Of a stretch of DNA of 64,000 nucleotides, positions 8,357 to 15,937 are shown in pieces (the first letter of the stretch is position 1; each line of letters begins with the position of its first letter). The stretch lies in NCBI GenBank assembly GCA_022616415.1, contig JAKEEU010000194.1, positions 1 through 64,000 of the forward strand, in the 5' to 3' direction. The notes beneath the pieces are model-generated. The model was not told where the DNA came from. It did not search any database and saw only the letters and a program-made list of their open reading frames with translations. Both the position numbers and the translations under genes were made by a program. The DNA is from Candidatus Zhuqueibacterota bacterium. Its GTDB lineage: Bacteria > Zhuqueibacterota > Zhuqueibacteria > Zhuqueibacterales > Zhuqueibacteraceae.

Positions 8357-9778
8357 CTAGTTGAATTTACAAACCCGAATTCTATCGGTTAAAAGCATAT
8401 AGATGCGACCTTCCTGCGCATTCATGCGGGCCAGGAAGCTGGCATCACGTGGACTGTCTACAAATGGAAGTTCCAGATACCTTTGCAATTTCCAATCGGC
8501 GAAGCTGTAGTAAAGCAAAAAAGCGGGATTGTCGCCGGGATCGCCCGTGCAGGCTGCCACTGCTAATACTCCCGGATGCCTATTTTGTGGATCAACAAAG
8601 CCCGTCACGCTTCTCGGCGAGAGCGGGCTTTCCATCCCAGGAATCCCAACAGATATTTCAATTGTTCCGTAACTGAGTGGATCAATTATGACGATCGTGC
8701 CTTTTGCGGTAGTTACATACAGTTTGGAATCATGCCCAACCCATAAATCTTTTGGTCTATCATTTAACTGGATTTCTTGCAGGCGTGATTCAGTGCTGAT
8801 ATTGAAAATCGATATGGAGTTTGAGCCTTCATTGGCACAAAACAAGCGCCTGGCATCCGGCAACACAGCCAATCGTCGGGGGTTCAGTCCGGTCCGCATA
8901 TTGGTTCGTGCGGGATCGCATTTTCCCACTCTGAATTTGAAAATCGCCTGGGAATTGCCGTCAGCGATATAGACTGCGTCCCTGCTTGGGTCTGCTACCA
9001 CTGCCTGGGGTTTGGCAATGGCGTCTGTTTCGCATGCAGCAATGAGAAAGCTGCCGGTCCACAAGAATACTTGAACTCGACCAAACAAGGCTGATGAGCA
9101 TACATAAATATAAGCTGAATCATTTGGGGCCGTGCAGACTACAGCCATGTCGCTTGTTGGATTGTATATTCTATGAAAATCAATCTCCTCATCGTTCGCA
9201 TTAAATACTCTTAGAAACCCTCCGGCCGCCACGAATTTGGTTTTCCCACAGAAGCCTATTGCCGTTGGCAACGAAAAAGAGACCGGGGCGTTAATATTAG
9301 TTTCTCCAAGGTAGTTACAATCTAAAGGCAAGGGATACGCCAGCGCCGAATCTGGCCATGAAAGATCAGACCAGGAGTTGTCCCGCATGGCGGTCACTCG
9401 ATAGGTATAAAGTTTATCACCAACGATCCCTGTTGTCGTGGTTGAATCAATCCAAACCTCCCGCCGAGGAGGAGCAGGATAAATGGTATCAATCTTAGTG
9501 CTATTGAGGGCTTGCCGAAAGAGAACAAAACGATCTACATCGATTCGCTGATCACTTTCGACAGGATAAGTCGGCCACTTCCATTTGAGTGTAATCTTGC
9601 CATAATCGGTCACGGCGTCGAACTCAAAAGGATCATGTTTTTTCGAGTTCTCAGAGTCAAACGGATTGTCGTGGCCGGTGCATCCCAGCATAGCCCAAAT
9701 CAACATCGCCGCCGGCGCCTGGCGCCAGCTTTGACGCGAGCACCGGCTCATCGGAATTTGCAAAACCAAGCTTCTCAT
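8357..9778 (-). CDS. Lipoprotein with fibronectin-III-like domain and YncE-like beta-propeller
   Basis: The N-terminus has a hydrophobic stretch ending in AMLGC, a lipobox, so the mature protein should be lipid-anchored. Residues about 50-140 resemble a fibronectin type III domain (ITLKWKWPTYPV, then YTYRVTAMRDNSW). The rest is a chain of propeller-like blades (AVVADPSRDAVYIADGNSQA, LAVLPDARRLFCANEGSNSI) like YncE/lactonase-type propellers. I chose ATG 9778, which overlaps the stop of the protease gene by one base (TGATG) and has AGAGG upstream; the track starts at GTG 9781. No enzymatic residues are evident, so it is likely a ligand-binding or scaffold protein of the envelope gene set. Confidence 0.7.
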   Translation of the reverse strand: MRSLVLQIPMSRCSRQSWRQAPAAMLIWAMLGCTGHDNPFDSENSKKHDPFEFDAVTDYGKITLKWKWPTYPVESDQRIDVDRFVLFRQALNSTKIDTIYPAPPRREVWIDSTTTTGIVGDKLYTYRVTAMRDNSWSDLSWPDSALAYPLPLDCNYLGETNINAPVSFSLPTAIGFCGKTKFVAAGGFLRVFNANDEEIDFHRIYNPTSDMAVVCTAPNDSAYIYVCSSALFGRVQVFLWTGSFLIAACETDAIAKPQAVVADPSRDAVYIADGNSQAIFKFRVGKCDPARTNMRTGLNPRRLAVLPDARRLFCANEGSNSISIFNISTESRLQEIQLNDRPKDLWVGHDSKLYVTTAKGTIVIIDPLSYGTIEISVGIPGMESPLSPRSVTGFVDPQNRHPGVLAVAACTGDPGDNPAFLLYYSFADWKLQRYLELPFVDSPRDASFLARMNAQEGRIYMLLTDRIRVCKFN

Positions 9779-11160
9779 CACTTCACCTCTTTCTCAAACA
9801 CCGGCTTTCTGGGATTGATGAAAGCCGCATTGGTCCAAAAGCCCAGGCTGGCGACGGCGACTAGCGCGGCGGAATTTCGCAACATCTCGTTACGGTGCAG
9901 GCGGCTATAGTTATTATCCGCAGCGCGACTGGTCAACGCTTGCTCGTAGTCACTCTTACCGTTGCCAGCGGCTTGCCACATCAGCACGGCCGGAAGAATG
10001 CCCGCCACGGTTGTGCGCAGGCTCCATTTCCGCCACGCGTAAGGCACTCCTTCAAATCGCGCCTGATATCCGAAGTGTCGCGCGATGTGTACGACCGCGC
10101 TATCGGCCAGGCTTTTCAGGTCACGCGCCTGCAAGCGTTTGCTCAACACCACCCGCTCGCCGGGATTGAGCCGCAGCGAGAGATCGAGAACAAAGAGCTT
10201 GCCCTCCTTGCTCCCGCTGCCGCGAACGATATAGGACGGCAATTTGTAAAGCGCATCGATGTCGGGGGGGTCGCCGGGACGCGGCTGCCATTGGGCACTG
10301 AACGCCGCATAGCGTTTGGTGCGAATCTCCGGACAAAGCGCGATGAAACTTTCAAGATGCTCGAGAAACTGCTTCGACCATTTCGGCTGTTTTTTCGCCG
10401 GCTCGAAATCCAGCGGTGACAGCGCCAAAATTTGATTCTCTGGCGTAGGCGGATCGAGATGACAGTGGTCTTTTAAAAATTGGCGCACCTGCAACGATTG
10501 CAGCACACGATTCGTGTGGCTTTGGCCGGTCACCAGTTTTTCGGTGATAACACCGGCAACGATGCCGCGATCGTTCAATACCGGGCTGCCGGATTCGCCG
10601 CCCTGCACTGCCCTGGCGGTAATATCGAACGCGATGTTGTAATACGGATTCTGGCTAGACACAATAATCCCGCGCGTGATTTGAAGTTCAAGCTTGCCCG
10701 CGGAATAGCCGAGGGCATGCACAGGCGTACCATCGAATTGCTGCCGCTTGCTTACCGGTAGAACACGAAAATTCGAGATACTGTTGCGGTCGATATATAG
10801 AACCGCGAGATCGTCGCCTTCCCGGCGGTCGAAACAAACCTTGTTTTTGGCCACCCGAATCGTGTCGAGTGTGCCATAAGGAATAACCCAGATGTGCGGC
10901 GCCAGCCTCCATCCAACGTTTGAGTCGGCATAGGCAACTACATGGCGATTGGTGAGCAGCGCCAGTTGCGTTTTCGTCGAATCGATGATAAAGCCGGTGC
11001 CTTCGTCACCGACGCCTTTCCCTGCCGCTTGCCAGGAGACGCGAATCTTGACAACCGCTGGCAGCGCTTGCTCAAAAAGGCTTTGTTGCTCTTGCGCGCC
11101 GGCGAGGGAGGCCAAACACAAAAGCGCCAACCCAACCGCCAGCCAAACTTTAGGCTTCAT
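9778..11160 (-). CDS. Secreted trypsin-like serine protease with C-terminal extension
   Basis: A signal peptide (1-22, ending LAGAQ) precedes a chymotrypsin/DegP-type protease domain of about 200 residues. The triad is visible: His73 in LLTNRHVVA, Asp117 in GDDLAVLYI and Ser190 in GGESGSPV. No PDZ domain follows. The remaining 250 residues are unique, with a helical part and two weakly hydrophobic segments near the end (AGILPAVLMW, AALVAVASLGFW) that could hold it in the membrane. It overlaps the upstream membrane-protein gene by 11 bases with an AAAGGAG ribosome site inside that gene, and runs directly into the lipoprotein gene, so it is translationally coupled. It could cleave the neighbouring secreted proteins (inference). 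Confidence 0.85.
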   Translation of the reverse strand: MKPKVWLAVGLALLCLASLAGAQEQQSLFEQALPAVVKIRVSWQAAGKGVGDEGTGFIIDSTKTQLALLTNRHVVAYADSNVGWRLAPHIWVIPYGTLDTIRVAKNKVCFDRREGDDLAVLYIDRNSISNFRVLPVSKRQQFDGTPVHALGYSAGKLELQITRGIIVSSQNPYYNIAFDITARAVQGGESGSPVLNDRGIVAGVITEKLVTGQSHTNRVLQSLQVRQFLKDHCHLDPPTPENQILALSPLDFEPAKKQPKWSKQFLEHLESFIALCPEIRTKRYAAFSAQWQPRPGDPPDIDALYKLPSYIVRGSGSKEGKLFVLDLSLRLNPGERVVLSKRLQARDLKSLADSAVVHIARHFGYQARFEGVPYAWRKWSLRTTVAGILPAVLMWQAAGNGKSDYEQALTSRAADNNYSRLHRNEMLRNSAALVAVASLGFWTNAAFINPRKPVFEKEVK

Positions 11161-12304
11161 GGTGAACTCCTTTGAAATATCGCCCGGTTCGTATGCGCTC
11201 CCTCAACGTAACGTACAAAATGAAAATCTGAGCCAAAACTCCAATCAACAGTCCAATCTTCGCTTCCAAATGCGAGAGCGCCGAGGATGTCTGATTCTCT
11301 AATTTTTTTCCAACACCGGCGTAGAAAGTGCTCGTTTCCCCGCGCAGCGTGGCGTTCAATCGACCGGGGCGCAAAGCGCGGAGTTTGCGCAGCTCGAAAC
11401 CGCTGAGGTCATTTTGACGAATGTGAACGAGACCTTGCAATTCCGGTATCTTTTTGCCGTCCACGCTGAAAATGACACACTCCACTTCTGATGCCGTAGC
11501 ATGGCCATTCGTAGCTTGTTGCGTGTCATAGAAGTTGACCTGCTCGACGCGCATGGGAAGCTCGAGCAGATCTTCGTTCACGGGATCCAGATTCAGCAAG
11601 TCATAAAAGATCAGCGCCCGGCTGCCGCAGCCATTGATTGCAGCGTTCCTTGTGTCGGCGCGCGGCCGGAATCCCAAGCAATCATGCGACAGCGCAATGG
11701 TTTGGGCGGCATGGCGAGCTTGCAACTGGTACTCCTGGATTTGAACTCGGATGGTATCGCTCAACATTGCAAGCCGCAATTGCGTTTGCCCGCCGCTTAT
11801 CTCCAAGTTGAATTTGTGGTGCAATTGGCCGCGAGGCCACAGCGCGATTTCGTTGGCGCCGGTTACCGTCAAATCGGATATCTGCAGTCTCGAGCTTAAA
11901 AATACAAGCTGAGCATCCGGCCCGGGGTTCGGCGTGAAAAGCAGGTCGGTCGAGCCGATCTCCTGCACACCGGCCAATGGCATCGCCGGCCCGCATTCAA
12001 TTGGCCAGAAAGCTTTTTCCACCTGAATGGAGAAAGCGTCCAACCCCCGAATGCCCAACAAAGAAATCGGCGCCGCCTTAAGCAGCGACCGGCCCGGTAA
12101 TTGGGCCCTGGCAGGACGGAACGCCAATTTTTCTGTGGCAATCTCCAAATCCACCACCGCCGGTGGATGATAAAAGTGGAGCACGATGGCGGCTACAACC
12201 ACGATGCCGGTGAGGAAATAAAACGCCTTCATCAAAACCAGCCGCTGGCTTGATTTGACCACGGCTTTGGCGGGCGCTGGCGGATTTTTTAGTTTTTGGG
12301 GCAT
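11150..12304 (-). CDS. Unknown two-pass membrane protein of the caspase/TIR cluster
   Basis: I do not recognise a family for this 384-residue protein. It has a proline/lysine-rich cytoplasmic start, a transmembrane helix at about 26-44 (AFYFLTGIVVVAAIVL), a large beta-rich extracytoplasmic domain of about 300 residues, and a second helix near the C-terminus (IGLLIGVLAQIFILYVT) followed by a basic tail. The topology would place the middle domain in the periplasm and both ends inside, suitable for passing a signal across the membrane. It overlaps the upstream gene by 16 bases and the downstream protease gene by 11, so the three are almost certainly co-translated. Confidence 0.75.
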   Translation of the reverse strand: MPQKLKNPPAPAKAVVKSSQRLVLMKAFYFLTGIVVVAAIVLHFYHPPAVVDLEIATEKLAFRPARAQLPGRSLLKAAPISLLGIRGLDAFSIQVEKAFWPIECGPAMPLAGVQEIGSTDLLFTPNPGPDAQLVFLSSRLQISDLTVTGANEIALWPRGQLHHKFNLEISGGQTQLRLAMLSDTIRVQIQEYQLQARHAAQTIALSHDCLGFRPRADTRNAAINGCGSRALIFYDLLNLDPVNEDLLELPMRVEQVNFYDTQQATNGHATASEVECVIFSVDGKKIPELQGLVHIRQNDLSGFELRKLRALRPGRLNATLRGETSTFYAGVGKKLENQTSSALSHLEAKIGLLIGVLAQIFILYVTLRERIRTGRYFKGVHHEA

Positions 12305-13062
12305 GGCGTGAAAATGGGCTTATGATAAAAAGCATACGGCCTGAATAAGTCAAGCTCTCCTCCGGACTTCAAAAATATCTTGCCTTTTACAATCAACCTA
12401 TAAGTTCCTTCCGGCGCAGGCTTCTCGCCGATCCGGCCATCCCATGAAATGATGAAAGGCGCGTTACCGGGATAAAACTGCTTGGGACTGATGAATACAC
12501 TTTCGTTCCGATCCTCCGGTTGAATCACTTGCAAGATCGAATAAATGAGCTCGATATCCTGATTCGGCATAAACTTGAACTCGTAATGACTCAACGTGTC
12601 CGGCGTGTTGCCATTCCAAGCCACCGCCGAGATATGTTGTATACCATTGACATCCTGGCGGCCTTTGCCGACGACTGACCACGCTTCGACCCGTACTGGC
12701 TGCAAGGTCGTGTTGAGCAGACCTATGCACTGAAAAAAGCCAATAGACCATCCACTGGCGCCAGGTTTCAGCGCGTACAGCAATTTCTCTTGCCGGATTT
12801 CGACAGCAAGCGGATAGCCATCCGGAACAAAGAATTGGACAAAGCTGGTATCTTTATGCTTCGGCTGGCTGCCCTTCTTCAAGCTCGCGTGAAACGCCAA
12901 AATCTCGACATCGAGGCCGGCAACTTCCTGACGCGGCATAACCAGCTTGTACTGCCCTTTCGGGTCAACGTACAAAACCGCGTCGCCTTGCGCCTGCGCA
13001 TAAGCCATTGCCGGAAGGGATATGGCGGCGATCAACATGGCGGCAAGTTTTCTCGCTTTCAT
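12289..13062 (-). CDS. Secreted protein with FlgD-like Ig C-terminus, first gene of the coupled envelope set
   Basis: This 257-residue protein has a clear signal peptide (1-24, ending AYAQAQ). The core is beta-rich and unrecognised. The C-terminal part FIISWDGRIGEKPAPEGTYR resembles the FlgD-type Ig fold, in which a W-D-G-R segment is followed by G-x-Y. The stop overlaps the next gene by 16 bases. Upstream lie 234 bases without a gene, between this start and the caspase-TIR stop. They contain an AT-rich stretch with TATAGTATTA on the minus strand but no convincing -35 box, so whether this gene starts a new transcript is open. Function unknown. Confidence 0.75.
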   Translation of the reverse strand: MKARKLAAMLIAAISLPAMAYAQAQGDAVLYVDPKGQYKLVMPRQEVAGLDVEILAFHASLKKGSQPKHKDTSFVQFFVPDGYPLAVEIRQEKLLYALKPGASGWSIGFFQCIGLLNTTLQPVRVEAWSVVGKGRQDVNGIQHISAVAWNGNTPDTLSHYEFKFMPNQDIELIYSILQVIQPEDRNESVFISPKQFYPGNAPFIISWDGRIGEKPAPEGTYRLIVKGKIFLKSGGELDLFRPYAFYHKPIFTPCPKN

Positions 13063-13296
13063 AAAACCGCTGAATGTGTTAAGGCGTTATTTTCCTATTG
13101 AAAATGGGGGGCGAAGTCGCGCGTGCATGTTGTCCCCAAACGTGATTCAAGGTTGAACGCCAAGTCATCCTTAGCAAGCTCACGGCAATACAGCCAAAAT
13201 CCCACTACCTCTCTAATACTATAGACAAAAAAAGCGGGTAAGTTTCACACACAATAGAAAACTTTTTTTTAATCGGATTATTCAACAACCGGGCGC

Positions 13297-14526
13297 TTAT
13301 CGGCGTGGGAGTGGCCCTTGCAAGGCTTGCACGAGACGGTCGAGCTGGCGTTCGGCGCGGAGGGGATGAGTGAGGTAGATGGTGGTGAGCATATTCAGTC
13401 GCGCCGGCAGCCGTTCTTCATCTATCGGCGCGATCTTCACGGGCAGCAAACGATACGTCCCTTCCTGGATGCTCATCGTCTGCCCCAAAACATTTTCAAA
13501 GTTTGTCCAATTGTCTGCCAGATAATCTTCCGACAGGATAATTATTGTGCGCTTGGACTGTTTGATGCCCCGCTCGATATTTACCACTCTGGCGACGCCG
13601 GGTTCTTCGACCTCGCCAGAGATAGCAAGCCGTAAACCGGCGCTTTGCAAATGTGGCACCAGTGCTTTCCACACATAGATGGTGTCGGCGCTCTTGTCCA
13701 CATAACTGATGTAAGCATCAAACCGGAAGCCGTCCTCGTCTTTCGGCACAACGCCATGTTGCCCGCCCCGGTAGAGCGCGATGGGAAAGTTGTTTTCCAG
13801 GTCGGCCTTGAAAACAGGATGCTGGTTGGGTTGGTCGCCGGTGACACGAGGTTGAAGATACTCAAAGAGATCGAAGATGCGAATGAAGCCGTCATCGCTC
13901 GCAGCGCCGCCACGCAGCCCATTCAGCAGGTGTTGGGTAAACAAACCATACTCGGCGCCGGGCAGCACATAGGAATACTCGTCACTGCGCGACGAGGCCA
14001 AAATCACGCGGCCCCGGCCGGACTTGAGCGCCTCGTAATAGTTTTCCGATAAACCGGGTTTGATCGTGGGCGCCGACAAATTTTTGGGTTGACCGATGCC
14101 GCCGGCGTGGCAACAGTCGAACACTACGACGGCTTGACAAGCTGGAATGTCGCGAAGAGCTGTGGTAAATTCAGCGCCAGAAATGGCGGTTTGCGCAACG
14201 CTGTGGTCGGAGCTATCGGTGACGTCAACGGGCAGCAAGTATTCATCCGCGTAGGCGCCGGTTTCTATGCGGCCGCCGTGGCCGGAAAAGTAAAGGAAAA
14301 CCGTTGTCTCTGCATTGCTGCGTTGTGCAAGATTGGCAAGGGCTTGGCGCCAAGCTGCCAGCGTCGCTTGGCCGTCAGAAAGCAACTGTACGTTTTCCGC
14401 GTGATAGCCACAGTACAGCGGATCGATCAACAAATTGTAGATGGCCCGCGCGTCTTGCGTTTGCGGCAGCGTTCGAATGTGCCGGTAATCAGCGATGCCA
14501 ATCACCAGGGCGTGAGCGTTGTCCAT
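13297..14526 (-). CDS. Metacaspase-TIR fusion protein
   Basis: This 409-residue cytoplasmic protein (no signal peptide) has a peptidase C14 caspase domain at 1-250: ALVIGIADY start, catalytic His83 in YFSGHGG, and catalytic Cys139 in FDCCHAGG. A TIR domain occupies about 268-392 (FDAYISYVDKSADTIYVW, then IIILSEDYLADNWTNFE), in which Trp340 and Glu344 fit the WxxxE pattern around the catalytic Glu of NAD-cleaving TIRs. Both effector activities therefore look intact. The ATG lies 3 bases after the stop of the phosphoesterase gene, so the two are one operon. Bacterial caspase-like proteases and TIR NADases are known effectors in defence and programmed death; having both in one chain suggests a death effector or its adaptor (inference). 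Confidence 0.92.
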   Translation of the reverse strand: MDNAHALVIGIADYRHIRTLPQTQDARAIYNLLIDPLYCGYHAENVQLLSDGQATLAAWRQALANLAQRSNAETTVFLYFSGHGGRIETGAYADEYLLPVDVTDSSDHSVAQTAISGAEFTTALRDIPACQAVVVFDCCHAGGIGQPKNLSAPTIKPGLSENYYEALKSGRGRVILASSRSDEYSYVLPGAEYGLFTQHLLNGLRGGAASDDGFIRIFDLFEYLQPRVTGDQPNQHPVFKADLENNFPIALYRGGQHGVVPKDEDGFRFDAYISYVDKSADTIYVWKALVPHLQSAGLRLAISGEVEEPGVARVVNIERGIKQSKRTIIILSEDYLADNWTNFENVLGQTMSIQEGTYRLLPVKIAPIDEERLPARLNMLTTIYLTHPLRAERQLDRLVQALQGPLPRR

Positions 14527-14529
14527 AAT

Positions 14530-15471
14530 TCAATACGGAATATATTCACTCGCACTCGATCCATCGTCGTACAGATCAACCACTGCATACGCCGGCGGAA
14601 ATTCCTGATACGCGCCGTCCCACCAGTTGCCGGAGACCGCGCCGTTGCACAAATATTTGACGCCAAGATACCTCACTTCATCCTGCAAATGAATGTGCCC
14701 GCTCAAACAAACCTTGACATTGGGGTGCTGCCGGAAAACGTCTTTGATCCGGCGCGCGTCGATGTGCATCCACGCGCCGGGGACTTGCCAGTTGCCGTTC
14801 TTTTCGTTGTCGCCATCGAAAAAGGAGCAGAAGCAGATGATGGGAATGTGCGAGAGCACACAAACCGGCGTAGCCGTCGGCGTTTTTTTCAAATCTTCTT
14901 GCAGCCACGCAAATTGCTCTTCATCGAGCTTCGCAACATAACCACCCTTCGCGGCGTGCGTGCTGTCGAGCACGATAAAGTGCCAGCCGGCTTGATCGAA
15001 ACTGTAATAGCGCGTCGTGAGGCCAAACGCGTCCATCGCCCACTGCTTGCCGTAAAGCTGATCTTGCTTGATCAGCTTCTTCTCCATTTTCCAGCCCCAC
15101 ACGTCGTGGTTGCCGATGCAATGCACCACCGGCAGGGCGCATTGGTTTTTCAGCACGCTTTGCCAAATCTGCCATTGCGTTTTGGTGCGCGCCTTATCCG
15201 CTTTGAGCGCGTCCATAATTGAATCTCCGCCGTTGAAGATGATGTCAGGTTTATCGCTCAAACTTTGCGCGTGTTGCAGTGCACGCGCCATGCCCTCCGG
15301 CGCAGATTGCTCCGGCTGAACGTGAACGTCGGTGAGATGCGCGATGCGCAAGGCGCGCCGGCGATTTTGTGGGCGATTCGCAAAGGCATCGAATGGCGTA
15401 AACGCGGTTGCACCCAATGCTGCGGCACTCGTGTTGCGCAAAAAATCTCTTCGCGTCATTCCCTTTTTCAT
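14530..15471 (-). CDS. Tat-exported calcineurin-like metallophosphoesterase
   Basis: A twin-arginine signal (TRRDFLRN followed by a hydrophobic AAALGATAF stretch) begins this 313-residue protein. The metallophosphoesterase ligands are all present in order: LTDVHV, NGGDS, GNHDVWG, a later SHIPI, and GHIHLQD. The product is a periplasmic phosphomonoesterase or phosphodiesterase with a two-metal centre. It is the first gene of the minus-strand block and lies 3 bases upstream of the caspase-TIR gene, so it is co-transcribed with it. A strong terminator at 15497-15530 separates it from the genes upstream. The substrate is unknown. Confidence 0.88.
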   Translation of the reverse strand: MKKGMTRRDFLRNTSAAALGATAFTPFDAFANRPQNRRRALRIAHLTDVHVQPEQSAPEGMARALQHAQSLSDKPDIIFNGGDSIMDALKADKARTKTQWQIWQSVLKNQCALPVVHCIGNHDVWGWKMEKKLIKQDQLYGKQWAMDAFGLTTRYYSFDQAGWHFIVLDSTHAAKGGYVAKLDEEQFAWLQEDLKKTPTATPVCVLSHIPIICFCSFFDGDNEKNGNWQVPGAWMHIDARRIKDVFRQHPNVKVCLSGHIHLQDEVRYLGVKYLCNGAVSGNWWDGAYQEFPPAYAVVDLYDDGSSASEYIPY

Positions 15472-15496
15472 TTCAGTATTCTCCGGTTCGCATCAA

Positions 15497-15530
15497 GCAA
15501 AAACGCCCGAGGACAAGCTCGGGCGTTTCT
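15497..15530 (-). terminator. Rho-independent terminator
   Basis: AAACGCCCGAG and CTCGGGCGTTT are perfect 11-base arms around a 6-base loop. On the minus strand a T run follows. It ends the small membrane protein gene and insulates the phosphoesterase/caspase block. Confidence 0.88.
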
Positions 15531-15551
15531 CTTTTTCAACTCCAACAACGG

Positions 15552-15722
15552 TTAAAGGCCCTTCATCTTCGTGCCCACCACCAGAACGACAAAGCCAACC
15601 GCCACCAGCCAGAAGGAATACGTCGAAACATAAGCGATAGTGACAAATCTCCCCACGATGCCGAGCACTCCGAGGATCACCGCGATGAGCCAAAGAGTCT
15701 GAGTCGGTGCATTGAGCTTCAT
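15552..15722 (-). CDS. Small two-helix membrane protein (56 aa)
   Basis: The likely start is ATG 15722 (MKLNAPTQ), 26 codons inside the track ORF, because GGAGGAAG lies just upstream of it. The product has two transmembrane helices (LWLIAVILGVLGIVGRFV and FWLVAVGFVVLVVGTKM) and ends in MKGL. Similar tiny two-helix proteins of unknown function are common in Bacteroidota and relatives. A TTGACA box lies upstream near 15880 but without a good -10. A strong terminator follows immediately, so it is a single-gene unit. Confidence 0.75.
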   Translation of the reverse strand: MKLNAPTQTLWLIAVILGVLGIVGRFVTIAYVSTYSFWLVAVGFVVLVVGTKMKGL

Positions 15723-15937
15723 TTTCCTTCCTCCAACAAGATGGTGAATAAATAACTTCTGTGAGTTGATCGCACCATTCCTGGAGAAATTGAGCGCCAC
15801 AGATGATTTTTTCGAGGGTGCGCTGGCGGGGGCTCAATGATCCTCAGTTGATAAAGAACTAATGATTGCTCCCAATATGTCAAAACTCCTAAAAAAATGC
15901 AAGAAGTTTTTTACATGTATTCTCAAACAGGTGAACT

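Noticed and set aside
14089-15222. 377-codon plus-strand ORF
   Set aside because: It is antisense to the caspase-TIR and phosphoesterase genes, which have clear catalytic motifs; the ORF has no recognisable domain and reflects codon bias.
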